Assembly: GCA_030148225.1 (NCBI GenBank)
Contig: JASBTX010000018.1
Span: 62,001 to 126,000, forward strand
DNA length: 64,000 nucleotides
Source: Paracoccaceae bacterium
Lineage (GTDB): Bacteria; Pseudomonadota; Alphaproteobacteria; Rhodobacterales; Rhodobacteraceae
Direction of reading: 5' to 3'
The notes beneath the pieces were generated by a model that had not been told where the DNA came from, did no database searches, and was given only the letters and a program-made list of their open reading frames with translations. A program made the position numbers and the translations under genes. Each line of letters starts with the position of its first letter. Position 1 is the first letter of the stretch. Shown here piece after piece: positions 56,976 through 64,000 of this stretch.

Positions 56976-57601
56976 TCGGGCGGATCATCCGCTCGGATGC
57001 CTGCGTCGCCGAAGGCGCGGCGGAACTGGCCGCGCGCGAGCCGCGCTTCGCCCATGCGTTGTCGCTGACCGGGCCGCTGCCCCTGAGGCTCAGAGAGGAC
57101 GGGTTTTCCGCCCTTCTCAATGCCATTGTCAGCCAGCAGGTCTCGGTCGCCTCGGCACGTGCGATCTGGGCCCGACTGGAAGCCGCCGATATGACCCGGC
57201 CAGAACGGCTGGGCATCGCCACTGAGGCTGATCTCAGGGATTGCGGATTGTCGCGCCAGAAAATCCGCTATGCCCTTGCGCTCGCCGCATCGGGCATCCG
57301 GTTTGATGATCTGCGCGACATGCCGACCGATCAGGTTGTTGACACGCTGGTGGCCGTGCCGGGGATCGGGACATGGACAGCCGAGATTTACGCCATGTTC
57401 TCGCTTGGGCGGGCGGATGTCTTTGCCCCCGGCGATCTGGCGCTGCAAGAGGGCGCGCGCATGCTCTTTGCGCTCGATGCCCGGCCACGGGAAAAGGCAC
57501 TGCGCGACATGGCGCGGGCCTGGTCGCCCTGGCAAAGCGTTGCGGCGCGCATTCTTTGGGCCTACTACCACGTTGAAAAGAAACGCGAGGGGATCGGATG
57601 A
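56972..57601 (+). CDS. DNA-3-methyladenine glycosylase II-like (AlkA family)
   Basis: GTG 56972 lies in a GTGA overlap with cobK, giving 209 residues. The HhH-GPD fold has VDTLVAVPGIGTWTAEIYAMF (hairpin) and RADVFAPGDLALQEG with the catalytic Asp. There is no Fe-S cluster Cys set. The enzyme removes alkylated bases. It is shorter than E. coli AlkA and lacks the N-terminal beta domain, as is common in alphaproteobacteria. It overlaps the esterase gene as ATGA. Confidence 0.9.
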   Translation: MIGRIIRSDACVAEGAAELAAREPRFAHALSLTGPLPLRLREDGFSALLNAIVSQQVSVASARAIWARLEAADMTRPERLGIATEADLRDCGLSRQKIRYALALAASGIRFDDLRDMPTDQVVDTLVAVPGIGTWTAEIYAMFSLGRADVFAPGDLALQEGARMLFALDARPREKALRDMARAWSPWQSVAARILWAYYHVEKKREGIG

Positions 57602-58263
57602 GCAGAGTTCTGGAAACGGGCCGGATCGAACCGGCATCGGGCGAAATACGCTCCGCGGTGATCTTTGTGCATGGCTACGGCGCCAATGGTGCCGACCTTC
57701 TGGGCATCGGCGAAGCGCTGTCGCCGCATCTGCCCGATACGCTTTTTCTGGCGCCGGACGCGCCCGAGGCCTGCGCGATGAACCCGATGGGATTTCAGTG
57801 GTTCCCCATCCCATGGATCGACGGATCATCCGAAGAAGTCGCGGCGCAGGGCATGCAGGCGGCGGCGGCCGATCTGAATGCCTTTCTCGACCGGGTCATG
57901 GTGGATGAGGACATTCTGCCTGAACAGGTGGTGCTGTTCGGCTTTTCGCAGGGCACGATGATGAGCCTGCATATCGCGCCCCGCCGCGATGATCCCGTAG
58001 CCGGGATCATCGGCTTTTCGGGCCGTCTGATGCAGCCCGAACTGTTGCAGGACGAAGTCAGGTGCAGACCGCCTATCCTGCTGGCCCATGGTGATCAGGA
58101 TGATGTCGTGCCGCCGCAATCCCTGCCCGAGGCCGCCGAGGCGCTGGAGGCCGCCGGTTTTACCGAGATCTACGCCCATATCATGAAGGGCACGGCCCAT
58201 GGCATATCGCAGGACGGCCTGCAGGCCGCCTATGCCTTCATGCGCGACAAGCTCAGCCTCTGA
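57598..58263 (+). CDS. Phospholipase/carboxylesterase family alpha/beta hydrolase
   Basis: This 221-residue hydrolase has VIFVHGYGANGADLLGIG, the nucleophile elbow LFGFSQGTMMSL (GFSQG), HGDQDDVVP (Asp) and KGTAHGIS (His). It belongs to the acyl-protein thioesterase/phospholipase group; substrates may be acylated proteins, lysophospholipids or esters. A large GC-rich hairpin (58267-58322) follows the stop. Confidence 0.9.
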   Translation: MSRVLETGRIEPASGEIRSAVIFVHGYGANGADLLGIGEALSPHLPDTLFLAPDAPEACAMNPMGFQWFPIPWIDGSSEEVAAQGMQAAAADLNAFLDRVMVDEDILPEQVVLFGFSQGTMMSLHIAPRRDDPVAGIIGFSGRLMQPELLQDEVRCRPPILLAHGDQDDVVPPQSLPEAAEALEAAGFTEIYAHIMKGTAHGISQDGLQAAYAFMRDKLSL

Positions 58264-58266
58264 ACA

Positions 58267-58322
58267 GGGGCGGCACGGGGGGCCGGTTGAGGCGCGTCAG
58301 GCACCCGAACCGGTGCCACCCC
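58267..58322 (+). terminator. Long imperfect hairpin after the cobK unit
   Basis: GGGG 58267-58270 with CCCC 58319-58322, GGCA 58272-58275 with TGCC 58314-58317, and CCGGTT 58283-58288 with AACCGG 58308-58313 stack into one interrupted stem right after the esterase stop. No T-run follows. Confidence 0.4.
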
Positions 58323-58380
58323 GACAGCAGGCGTAATGGCGGCCGTGCGCGCCGGTTTGACAATATCCAGATACTGGGGG

Positions 58381-58427
58381 TTGTCAGGCAATTACCGCGA
58401 TATATAGTCGTCTTAAGGTGTGGATAA
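58381..58427 (+). promoter_or_regulatory. Candidate promoter of the HNH gene with a perfect DnaA box at the start site
   Basis: TTGTCA (58381-58386) and TATAGT (58403-58408) are 16 bases apart. The complement of the DnaA-box consensus, TGTGGATAA, covers 58419-58427, just past the predicted start site, so bound DnaA could affect transcription. Confidence 0.5.
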
Positions 58428-58504
58428 ATCCGACGCCCTGATCGCCCGCAAGCATGGGTTCGGTCGGGTGGTCAGCAAAGAACGGGATGGAGGCCCCGTT
58501 TCAG

Positions 58505-59089
58505 ATGGATGGTGATTTCAGAACCGAATTTGTACGCGAACCCGGCGGGCTCAAACACAAGCCAGCGCTGGTGTTGAATGCCGATTACCGTCCGCTCTCG
58601 TATTATCCGCTGTCGCTCTGGCCATGGCAGGACGCGATCAAAGCCGCCTGGCTGGACCGTGTCAATATTCTGGCGGAATATGATGATGTCGTGCGTTCCC
58701 CCTCCACCACCATCCGTATCCCCTCGGTCGTGGTGCTGCGCGACTATGTCAAACCGCAAAAGCGCGTGGCCTTTACCCGGTTCAACCTGTTTTTGCGTGA
58801 CGAGTTTCGCTGTCAGTATTGCGGTGCGCGCGGTGATCTGACCTTTGATCACGTTGTGCCCCGCGCATCAGGCGGCATCACCAGCTGGGAAAACGTGGTC
58901 GCGGCCTGCGCGCGCTGCAACCTGCGCAAGGGGTCCAAAACCCTGAAACAGATGGGCATGCATCTGCGCAAACCCCCGCGTCAGCCCGATGCCGAGGGTC
59001 TGCGCAATATCGGTCGCAAGTTTCCCCCGAACCACCTGCACGAAAGCTGGATGGATTTCCTGTATTGGGACGCCGAACTTGACGCCTGA
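58505..59089 (+). CDS. HNH endonuclease family protein
   Basis: I start at ATG 58505 (MDGDFRTEFVREPGG); ATG 58487 and 58454 are in frame. The 194-residue protein has FRCQYCGARGDLTFDHVVPRASGG (HNH motif with CxxC zinc pair) given here in part as CQYCGARGDLTFDHVVPR, then NVVAACARCNLRKGSKTL (second CxxC). The strong conservation of such stand-alone HNH proteins in alphaproteobacteria suggests a cell role rather than a selfish nuclease. Its promoter carries a DnaA box. Confidence 0.88.
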   Translation: MDGDFRTEFVREPGGLKHKPALVLNADYRPLSYYPLSLWPWQDAIKAAWLDRVNILAEYDDVVRSPSTTIRIPSVVVLRDYVKPQKRVAFTRFNLFLRDEFRCQYCGARGDLTFDHVVPRASGGITSWENVVAACARCNLRKGSKTLKQMGMHLRKPPRQPDAEGLRNIGRKFPPNHLHESWMDFLYWDAELDA

Positions 59090-59165
59090 TGGCCGAACGC
59101 GCCATTGCCTTTCGCAATTGCCGGTGCCACGCTGACCCCAAACGCTGCACAGGACCGGTTTCACC

Positions 59166-60110
59166 ATGAGCGACCCGTTTTTTACCCCCGTCTCGGGATT
59201 TGATCTGCCGCGCTTTGCCGGGGTGCCCACATTCATGCGTCTGCCGCATGTTGATTTCGACCACCCCCGGTTTGGCGAGGTGGATATCGGCATTATCGGC
59301 GCGCCCTGGGACAGTGGCACCACCAATCGCCCCGGCCCCCGCCATGGTCCGCGCCAGCTGCGCGACCTCTCGACCATGATTCGCGCCGAAAACGGTGCCA
59401 CCCATATCCGCCCGTTCGAGGCCGCCAATATCGCCGATCTGGGTGACGTGGCCCCCAACCCCGCAGATATCGAGGATTCGCTGAACCGGTTCGCGATCTT
59501 CTACAAACGGGTGAAGGGGGCCGGCATCCGCCCCCTGACCGCCGGTGGCGATCACCTTTGTTCGCTGCCTATCCTGCGTGGCATCGCCGACGCCCCGCTG
59601 GGCATGATCCATTTCGACAGCCACACGGACCTGTTCCATTCGTATTTCGACGGCACGATCTACACGCATGGCACCCCGTTCCGCCGCGCGGTGGAAGAGG
59701 GGCTTCTGGATCCGAAACGTGTCATCCAGATCGGCATTCGTGGAACGGCCTATGACATGGAGGACCGCGATTTCGCAAAATCCGTCGGCATCCGTATCGT
59801 CACCATCGATGAATTTTTTCAGCGCGGGATCGCCGATGTCATGGCCGAAGCGCGCGAGATCGTAGGGCAGGGCGACACCTATGTGTCCTATGACATCGAT
59901 TTCATCGATCCGGCCTTTGCGCCCGGCACCGGCACGCCCGAGGTTGGCGGGCCGAACGCCTATCAGGCGTTGCAGGTCGTGCGCGAACTGGCCGGTGTCA
60001 ATATCGTGGGGGCGGACATGGTCGAGGTTTCGCCACCCTTTGACGTGGGCGGCACAACCGCGTGGCTGGGCGTGTCGATCATGTTCGAACTGCTCTGCGT
60101 GATGGTCTGA
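59166..60110 (+). CDS. speB: Agmatinase
   Basis: The 314-residue ureohydrolase has the dinuclear manganese ligands: GGDHLCSLPIL, MIHFDSHTDLF and YVSYDIDFIDPAFAPGTGTPEVGG, given in part as SYDIDFIDPAFAPGTG. It hydrolyses agmatine to putrescine and urea, or a related guanidino compound; guanidinobutyrase and guanidinopropionase look similar. No speA is nearby. It ends at an 18-base palindrome shared with the convergent radical SAM gene. Confidence 0.88.
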   Translation: MSDPFFTPVSGFDLPRFAGVPTFMRLPHVDFDHPRFGEVDIGIIGAPWDSGTTNRPGPRHGPRQLRDLSTMIRAENGATHIRPFEAANIADLGDVAPNPADIEDSLNRFAIFYKRVKGAGIRPLTAGGDHLCSLPILRGIADAPLGMIHFDSHTDLFHSYFDGTIYTHGTPFRRAVEEGLLDPKRVIQIGIRGTAYDMEDRDFAKSVGIRIVTIDEFFQRGIADVMAEAREIVGQGDTYVSYDIDFIDPAFAPGTGTPEVGGPNAYQALQVVRELAGVNIVGADMVEVSPPFDVGGTTAWLGVSIMFELLCVMV

Positions 60111-60114
60111 GCGT

Positions 60115-60132
60115 TGATCCGGGCCCGGATCA
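60115..60132. terminator. 18-base palindrome between agmatinase and radical SAM genes
   Basis: TGATCCGGGCCCGGATCA is a perfect palindrome. Its last three bases are the stop codon of the minus-strand radical SAM gene, and it begins five bases after the agmatinase stop. It is likely a two-way transcription stop, without a T-run. Confidence 0.45.
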
Positions 60133-61086
60133 GGCCGAACAGCTTGCCCCGCCCAGAACGCAGAACTTGGCGCAATGCGGATGGTTCAACCTGACCGGCC
60201 GTTCGGCCTCTTCCAGCGTCTGGCCCAGCTCGAATTGCGGATCATAGGCCAAAAGCGTACAGGCCAGCACGCTGGGCGCGCCCGCGCCCTTGCGTTTGAC
60301 AACCATGCGCGACGACGCGCACATCACCTCATCGGGTGATTTCTGCAATATATCCCAGCATTCCGTCGTGATTTCAGGCACTTCTACACGCGCATCCATC
60401 TCGGGAAACAGCACGGTCTGCATCGGATCGGCCGCATCGATGGCGAAATTCTCGACCGCATAAAGGCGGGCATAACCCGCACGGGCATCGGCCTCATCCT
60501 CACCCCAGAGTGTCCGGCCCGCGACCGTCATGCGAAATCCCTTGTCCCGCAGCCAGCGCATGCCCTCCAGCGATTTCACGAAACTGCCTTTGCCACGCTC
60601 CAGATCGTGCTGGCGGGCATCCCAGTGATCCAGCGACACGCGCAGCGTCAACTTGCCCGGATAGGCCGCGTTCAGCTCGACCAGACCCAGCTGGATATGG
60701 GGCCGGCGCATCGGGCGCATCGCATTGGTCAGGATCAGCACCTCATAGCCGCGTTCCAGCGCGCGACGGGTGATTTCGACCATCTCCGGGTTCATGAACG
60801 GTTCACCGCCGGTAAAGCCGATCTCACTGACCTGCCAGTTGCGCTCTTGCAGCTCATCGAGATAGCGCGTCACCTCGTCAGCGCTGATATAGACCAGATC
60901 GTCATTGGTCGGCGAACTGGCGATATAGCAATTCGCACATTCAATATTGCAAAGCGTGCCGGTATTGAACCAGAGCGTCGTGGGATTGGTCAGTTCAACC
61001 GAGGCCCGCAACGCGCCGGTTGCCGTCAGGTCAGGATGCTCGAACTTGCCGATATTGGCTTCATCGCCAATCTGTTGATCCTTCAT
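60130..61086 (-). CDS. Radical SAM protein with SPASM-like C-terminal cysteines
   Basis: From ATG 61084-61086 it has 318 residues, with AAGGAG seven bases before it. The CX3CX2C cluster is CNIECANCY. GGEPFMNPEMVEI is the SAM-binding GGE motif. Near the end six Cys follow (MCASSR, LACTLL, HCAKFC, GASC), like an auxiliary-cluster SPASM-type domain. Such proteins modify peptides or act as dehydrogenases, but I see no precursor peptide next to it. The function is open. Confidence 0.87.
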   Translation of the reverse strand: MKDQQIGDEANIGKFEHPDLTATGALRASVELTNPTTLWFNTGTLCNIECANCYIASSPTNDDLVYISADEVTRYLDELQERNWQVSEIGFTGGEPFMNPEMVEITRRALERGYEVLILTNAMRPMRRPHIQLGLVELNAAYPGKLTLRVSLDHWDARQHDLERGKGSFVKSLEGMRWLRDKGFRMTVAGRTLWGEDEADARAGYARLYAVENFAIDAADPMQTVLFPEMDARVEVPEITTECWDILQKSPDEVMCASSRMVVKRKGAGAPSVLACTLLAYDPQFELGQTLEEAERPVRLNHPHCAKFCVLGGASCSA

Positions 61087-61198
61087 CACGCGTCTCCTTG
61101 GGCGTCCCGCCTGCCTAGAGCGGATATAGTCTTTTGAAAAGGGTGGGTTAATTTCCTGACGCCATTGTGATTAATTCAACCGGGTAATGTACCCAAGC

Positions 61199-61226
61199 TG
61201 GACAAGATTTCCGGCCTGGGTTAACA
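61199..61226 (+). promoter_or_regulatory. Candidate zwf-pgl-pgi promoter
   Basis: TGGACA (61199-61204) and TTAACA (61221-61226) are 16 bases apart. The predicted start, near 61233, lies just before the operator at 61240-61255, so a bound repressor would block elongation. Confidence 0.4.
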
Positions 61227-61239
61227 GGCGGCACATGTG

Positions 61240-61255
61240 ATGTTAGCGCTAACAT
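61240..61255. promoter_or_regulatory. LacI-type operator of zwf-pgl-pgi
   Basis: ATGTTAGCGCTAACAT is a perfect 16-base palindrome, 34 bases before the zwf start. Its inner 14 bases equal the operator in the edd-eda promoter (18674-18687). Confidence 0.75.
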
Positions 61256-61288
61256 GATTGCGCGCGCGACAATGACAGAGGATATCCA

Positions 61289-62743
61289 ATGGTTTCACGC
61301 GTCATTCCTGTCGACAGCTTCGACCTTGTCATCTTTGGCGGCACCGGTGATCTGGCACGGCGCAAGATCCTGCCCGGATTATTTCACCGCTTCTGCGCCG
61401 GGCAGATGCCCGACACGTCCTGCATCATCGGCGCGGCACGCGCGGATATGGATGATGTCGCCTATCGCACCTTGATCGGTGAGGCGCTGGACGAATTCGC
61501 CCCCGAAAGCCGGGCCATGCCCGATGATGTCGCCGGGTTTCTTGACCGGCTCAGCTATGTCAGGGTCGATGCCACCGGCGATGCCGGCTGGTCGCACCTC
61601 GCCAAAAAGGTGCGCAAGGATGTGGTGCAGGCCTTTTACTTTTCGGTCGGACCGTCCCTTTTTGGTCCGCTGGCCGAAAGGCTGCATGCACATGCCATCG
61701 CCACCAGTCAGAGCCGGATCGTCATTGAAAAACCCTTTGGCCGCGATCTGCAATCGGCACGTGCGCTGAATGCGACGCTGGCCGAACATTTCACGGAAGA
61801 GCAGATTTACCGGATCGATCATTACCTCGGCAAGGAAACGGTGCAGAACCTGATGGCGGTGCGCTTTGGCAATGTCCTGTTCGAGCCTTTGTGGAACGCG
61901 CAATATATCGATCACGTCCAGATCACCGTCGCCGAGACGGTCGGCGTCGCGGGGCGGGGCGCCTATTACGACAAATCCGGCGCGATGCGCGATATGGTTC
62001 AGAACCATCTGATGCAGCTTCTGTGCCTGATCGCCATGGAGCCGCCCTCGTTCTTTGAACCCAACGCCGTGCGCGACGAGAAACTCAAGGTTATCCGTGC
62101 GCTGGATCCGGTGGCCGCCGATCAGGTCGTGCGGGGGCAATACAAGGCCACGCGCAACACGCCCTCATACCTCGAGGCCGCCGAAAACCCCGACAGCCTG
62201 ACCGAAAGCTATATCGCGCTAAAAGTGCACATATCGAACTGGCGCTGGAAAGGAACACCGTTTTATCTGCGCACCGGCAAGCGGCTGAAATCGCGCGTCT
62301 CGGAGATTGTTGTGCATTTCAAAGAGACCCCGCATTCCATCTTTGGTGACGAGGCGCGCAGCGCCGCCAACGCGCTGGTCATCCGCCTTCAGCCGGATGA
62401 AGGCATCGAATTGTCGGTTACGATCAAAGAGCCGGGACCGGGCGGCATGCGCCTTGTCAACGTACCGCTGGACATGACATTCGCCGAAGCGCTGGGGCCC
62501 GATGGTGAGAATGTGCCGGATGCCTATGAGCGGCTGATCATGGATGTGATCCGCGGTAACCAGACGCTTTTCATGCGGGGCGATGAGGTCGAGGCCGCCT
62601 GGGCCTGGACCGACCCCATCATCGAGATGTGGACCACCGCGGGCAAGAAACCCATCCAGTATGACAGCGGCAGCACCGGCCCCGAAGAGGCGATGATCCT
62701 GCTGCACCGTGACGGTCGCCGCTGGCGCGAGATCGAGACATGA
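61289..62743 (+). CDS. zwf: Glucose-6-phosphate 1-dehydrogenase
   Basis: The 484-residue enzyme oxidises glucose 6-phosphate, the entry to the Entner-Doudoroff and pentose-phosphate routes. It has FGGTGDLARRKILPGLF (nucleotide site), RIDHYLGKETVQNL (substrate site with catalytic His-Asp region) and the C-terminal G6PD fold. ATG 61289 follows a LacI-type operator. It overlaps pgl by 4 bases. Confidence 0.97.
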   Translation: MVSRVIPVDSFDLVIFGGTGDLARRKILPGLFHRFCAGQMPDTSCIIGAARADMDDVAYRTLIGEALDEFAPESRAMPDDVAGFLDRLSYVRVDATGDAGWSHLAKKVRKDVVQAFYFSVGPSLFGPLAERLHAHAIATSQSRIVIEKPFGRDLQSARALNATLAEHFTEEQIYRIDHYLGKETVQNLMAVRFGNVLFEPLWNAQYIDHVQITVAETVGVAGRGAYYDKSGAMRDMVQNHLMQLLCLIAMEPPSFFEPNAVRDEKLKVIRALDPVAADQVVRGQYKATRNTPSYLEAAENPDSLTESYIALKVHISNWRWKGTPFYLRTGKRLKSRVSEIVVHFKETPHSIFGDEARSAANALVIRLQPDEGIELSVTIKEPGPGGMRLVNVPLDMTFAEALGPDGENVPDAYERLIMDVIRGNQTLFMRGDEVEAAWAWTDPIIEMWTTAGKKPIQYDSGSTGPEEAMILLHRDGRRWREIET

Positions 62744-63411
62744 GGTTCATCACCTACGACACCCGCGCCGAACAGGCGCGTGCCGCGGCAGAAATGATCG
62801 CGCACGATCTGAACTCTGAACTTGAAGCCCATGATAACATTTCGTTTTCGGTCACCGGCGGCTCAACACCCGGCCCGGTATTCGACCTTTTGTCAAAATC
62901 ACCGGTCGCATGGCACCGTGTGGCGGTAATGTTGAATGACGAGCGCTGGGTCGACGAAAGCTCGGACAGGTCGAACACCCGGTTGGTCAAATCCAGATTA
63001 TTGCGGGATAATGCATCAGGATCGACATACATACCACTGTATTTACATCATGAATCACCAGAGGAATGTCTGGATGAGATTGCGGCAGGCATTCACCCGC
63101 ACCTGCCGCTGAACTGTCTGTTGCTGGGCATGGGTGGCGATATGCACACGGCATCGCTCTTTCCCGGGGCGGACAGGCTGGACGAGGCGCTCTCGGATAC
63201 TGCGCCGGTCGTTCTGCCCATGCGCGCCGACGCCGCCGGCGAGCCACGTATCACCCTCACCGCGCCGGTCCTGAAAGCCGCGCACCATATCCATGTGCTG
63301 ATCACAGGCAGCGAGAAACATCGCGCCATCCACGCGGCCGAGCATTTGACCGCACAGGAAGCACCGATCAGCATCATCCTCGACCGGGCAACCGTACATT
63401 GGGCAGAATAG
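62740..63411 (+). CDS. pgl: 6-Phosphogluconolactonase
   Basis: The 223-residue protein is of the DevB/NagB-like type: SFSVTGGSTPGPVFDLL, LNDERWVDESSDRSNTRLV and LLGMGGDMHTASLFPGA. It hydrolyses 6-phosphogluconolactone to 6-phosphogluconate. It overlaps zwf as ATGA and precedes pgi by two bases. Codons at 62990-63070 (residues KSRLLRDNASGSTYIPLYLH) are AT-rich and unlike the rest of the gene. Confidence 0.96.
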   Translation: MRFITYDTRAEQARAAAEMIAHDLNSELEAHDNISFSVTGGSTPGPVFDLLSKSPVAWHRVAVMLNDERWVDESSDRSNTRLVKSRLLRDNASGSTYIPLYLHHESPEECLDEIAAGIHPHLPLNCLLLGMGGDMHTASLFPGADRLDEALSDTAPVVLPMRADAAGEPRITLTAPVLKAAHHIHVLITGSEKHRAIHAAEHLTAQEAPISIILDRATVHWAE

Positions 63412-63413
63412 GC

Positions 63414-64000
63414 ATGGAAAAATTCGACAAGTTACGCCAGATCGCCAAACGCCACCAGGACAGGCGCATTTTGGATTTATTCGAAAATGATACCCGAATG
63501 CAGCAATTCACCTGCCGCGCAGACGAAATGCTGTTCGATTTCTCCAAGACGAATCTGGACGCCGAAGGCCTGACCGCTTTGCTCGGGTTGGCCCAATCCG
63601 CCGGGGTAGAAGCGCGCCTCGATGCCATGTTCGCCGGCGAAAAGATCAATGAGACCGAGGGCAGGGCGGTGCTGCACACCGCCTTGCGCAACCTGTCGGG
63701 CGATCCAGTCAGGGTTGATGGGCAGGATGTCATGCCCGGCGTCCTTGGCACGCTTGCCGCGATGGAAAACTTTGCCGATGCGCTGCGTGAGGGGCGGATA
63801 CAGGGGCAGGGCGGTGCCATCCGTGATGTCATCAATATCGGGATCGGCGGGTCCGACCTCGGCCCGGCCATGGCCTGCCGGGCGCTCTCGCCCTATGCCG
63901 ACGGCCCGCGCACGCATTTCGTTGCGAATGTCGATGGTGCCGATATCACCGATACGCTCCGCCTTTGTGAGCCGGAAACAACGCTGATCATTGTTGCCTC
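63414..64000 (+). CDS. pgi: Glucose-6-phosphate isomerase, N-terminal part (continues past window)
   Basis: ATG 63414 is two bases after pgl. The 195 visible residues include INIGIGGSDLGPAMACRAL, the phosphate-binding start of the SIS fold, and HFVANVDGADITDTL, all typical of PGI. The length beyond the window is unknown. It links fructose 6-phosphate back to glucose 6-phosphate, allowing a cyclic Entner-Doudoroff route. Confidence 0.96.
   Translation, partial: MEKFDKLRQIAKRHQDRRILDLFENDTRMQQFTCRADEMLFDFSKTNLDAEGLTALLGLAQSAGVEARLDAMFAGEKINETEGRAVLHTALRNLSGDPVRVDGQDVMPGVLGTLAAMENFADALREGRIQGQGGAIRDVINIGIGGSDLGPAMACRALSPYADGPRTHFVANVDGADITDTLRLCEPETTLIIVA

Overview
The window reads as a stretch of core chromosome from a marine Roseobacter-type alphaproteobacterium (Rhodobacterales, Rhodobacteraceae). 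This is inferred from gene content and order: a histidine phosphotransferase ChpT, olsB-olsA plus a second OlsB-like acyltransferase, a double-length Dcd, CtaA-type heme A synthase, CimA, an MttB-family methyltransferase, and sugar catabolism organised around the Entner-Doudoroff (ED) route. Base composition is uniformly GC-rich. I see no insertion sequence, prophage, integrase, CRISPR array or rRNA operon. There is one tRNA gene (tRNA-Pro, anticodon GGG). Genes are packed tightly, often with 4-base ATGA or GTGA overlaps, and no gene-free stretch exceeds about 300 bases.

Layout. 1-5.8 kb: end of rplU, rpmA, a LysE exporter, two GNAT acetyltransferases, obgE, proB, proA. 5.8-9.4 kb: chpT divergent from a DUF3553 gene, ornithine-lipid genes olsB-olsA, a degenerate ThiE-like protein, a TfoX-like protein. 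9.5-15 kb: a TrmJ-like RNA methyltransferase, ctaA, an M32 carboxypeptidase, an ECHDC3-like crotonase, a PaaI-type thioesterase and a secreted Cys-rich protein. 15.1-18.6 kb: rplM-rpsI, then edd-eda on the minus strand. 18.9-26 kb: a lipoprotein, an RlmI-like methyltransferase with a PIN protein, an M48 protease, and a VWA/DUF2927/GNAT/MoxR group. 26.3-32.3 kb: a one-cysteine DksA, an FAD monooxygenase, xth, an ErpA-type protein, dgt, argS. 32.5-36.2 kb: SPOR protein, nagZ, scpA, scpB and a small basic protein. 36.3-41.7 kb (mostly minus): dcd, tRNA-Pro, a MerR regulator, ihfA, fabH, plsX, rpmF, yceD. 41.8-50 kb: bamE, msrB, a GlsB-like acyltransferase, an ABC-F ATPase, MttB-like, TPM, PEP-mutase-like and aminotransferase genes. 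50.3-58.3 kb: cysS, cimA, a methyltransferase, a squalene/phytoene synthase-like protein, an MFS transporter, cobK, an AlkA-like glycosylase and an esterase. 58.5-64 kb: an HNH protein, agmatinase, a radical SAM protein, and zwf-pgl-pgi running off the end.

How the genes work together. The clearest system is sugar catabolism: zwf, pgl and pgi at one locus and edd-eda 43 kb away share the perfect palindrome TGTTAGCGCTAACA in their promoters, which implies one LacI-type regulator encoded outside the window. Membrane-lipid genes (olsBA, the GlsB-like gene, plsX, fabH) form a second theme.

Most notable observations: (1) the shared ED operator; (2) a 13-codon leader ORF with two Cys codons and a good Shine-Dalgarno just upstream of cysS, followed by a hairpin near the cysS ribosome binding site; (3) two perfect DnaA boxes, each touching a candidate promoter (SPOR gene and HNH gene); (4) a dispersed hairpin repeat in two inverted copies at gene 3' ends; (5) a 19-base palindrome between olsA and the ThiE-like gene; (6) several enzymes with missing signature residues. 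I found no strong candidate for a wholly new multigene system.
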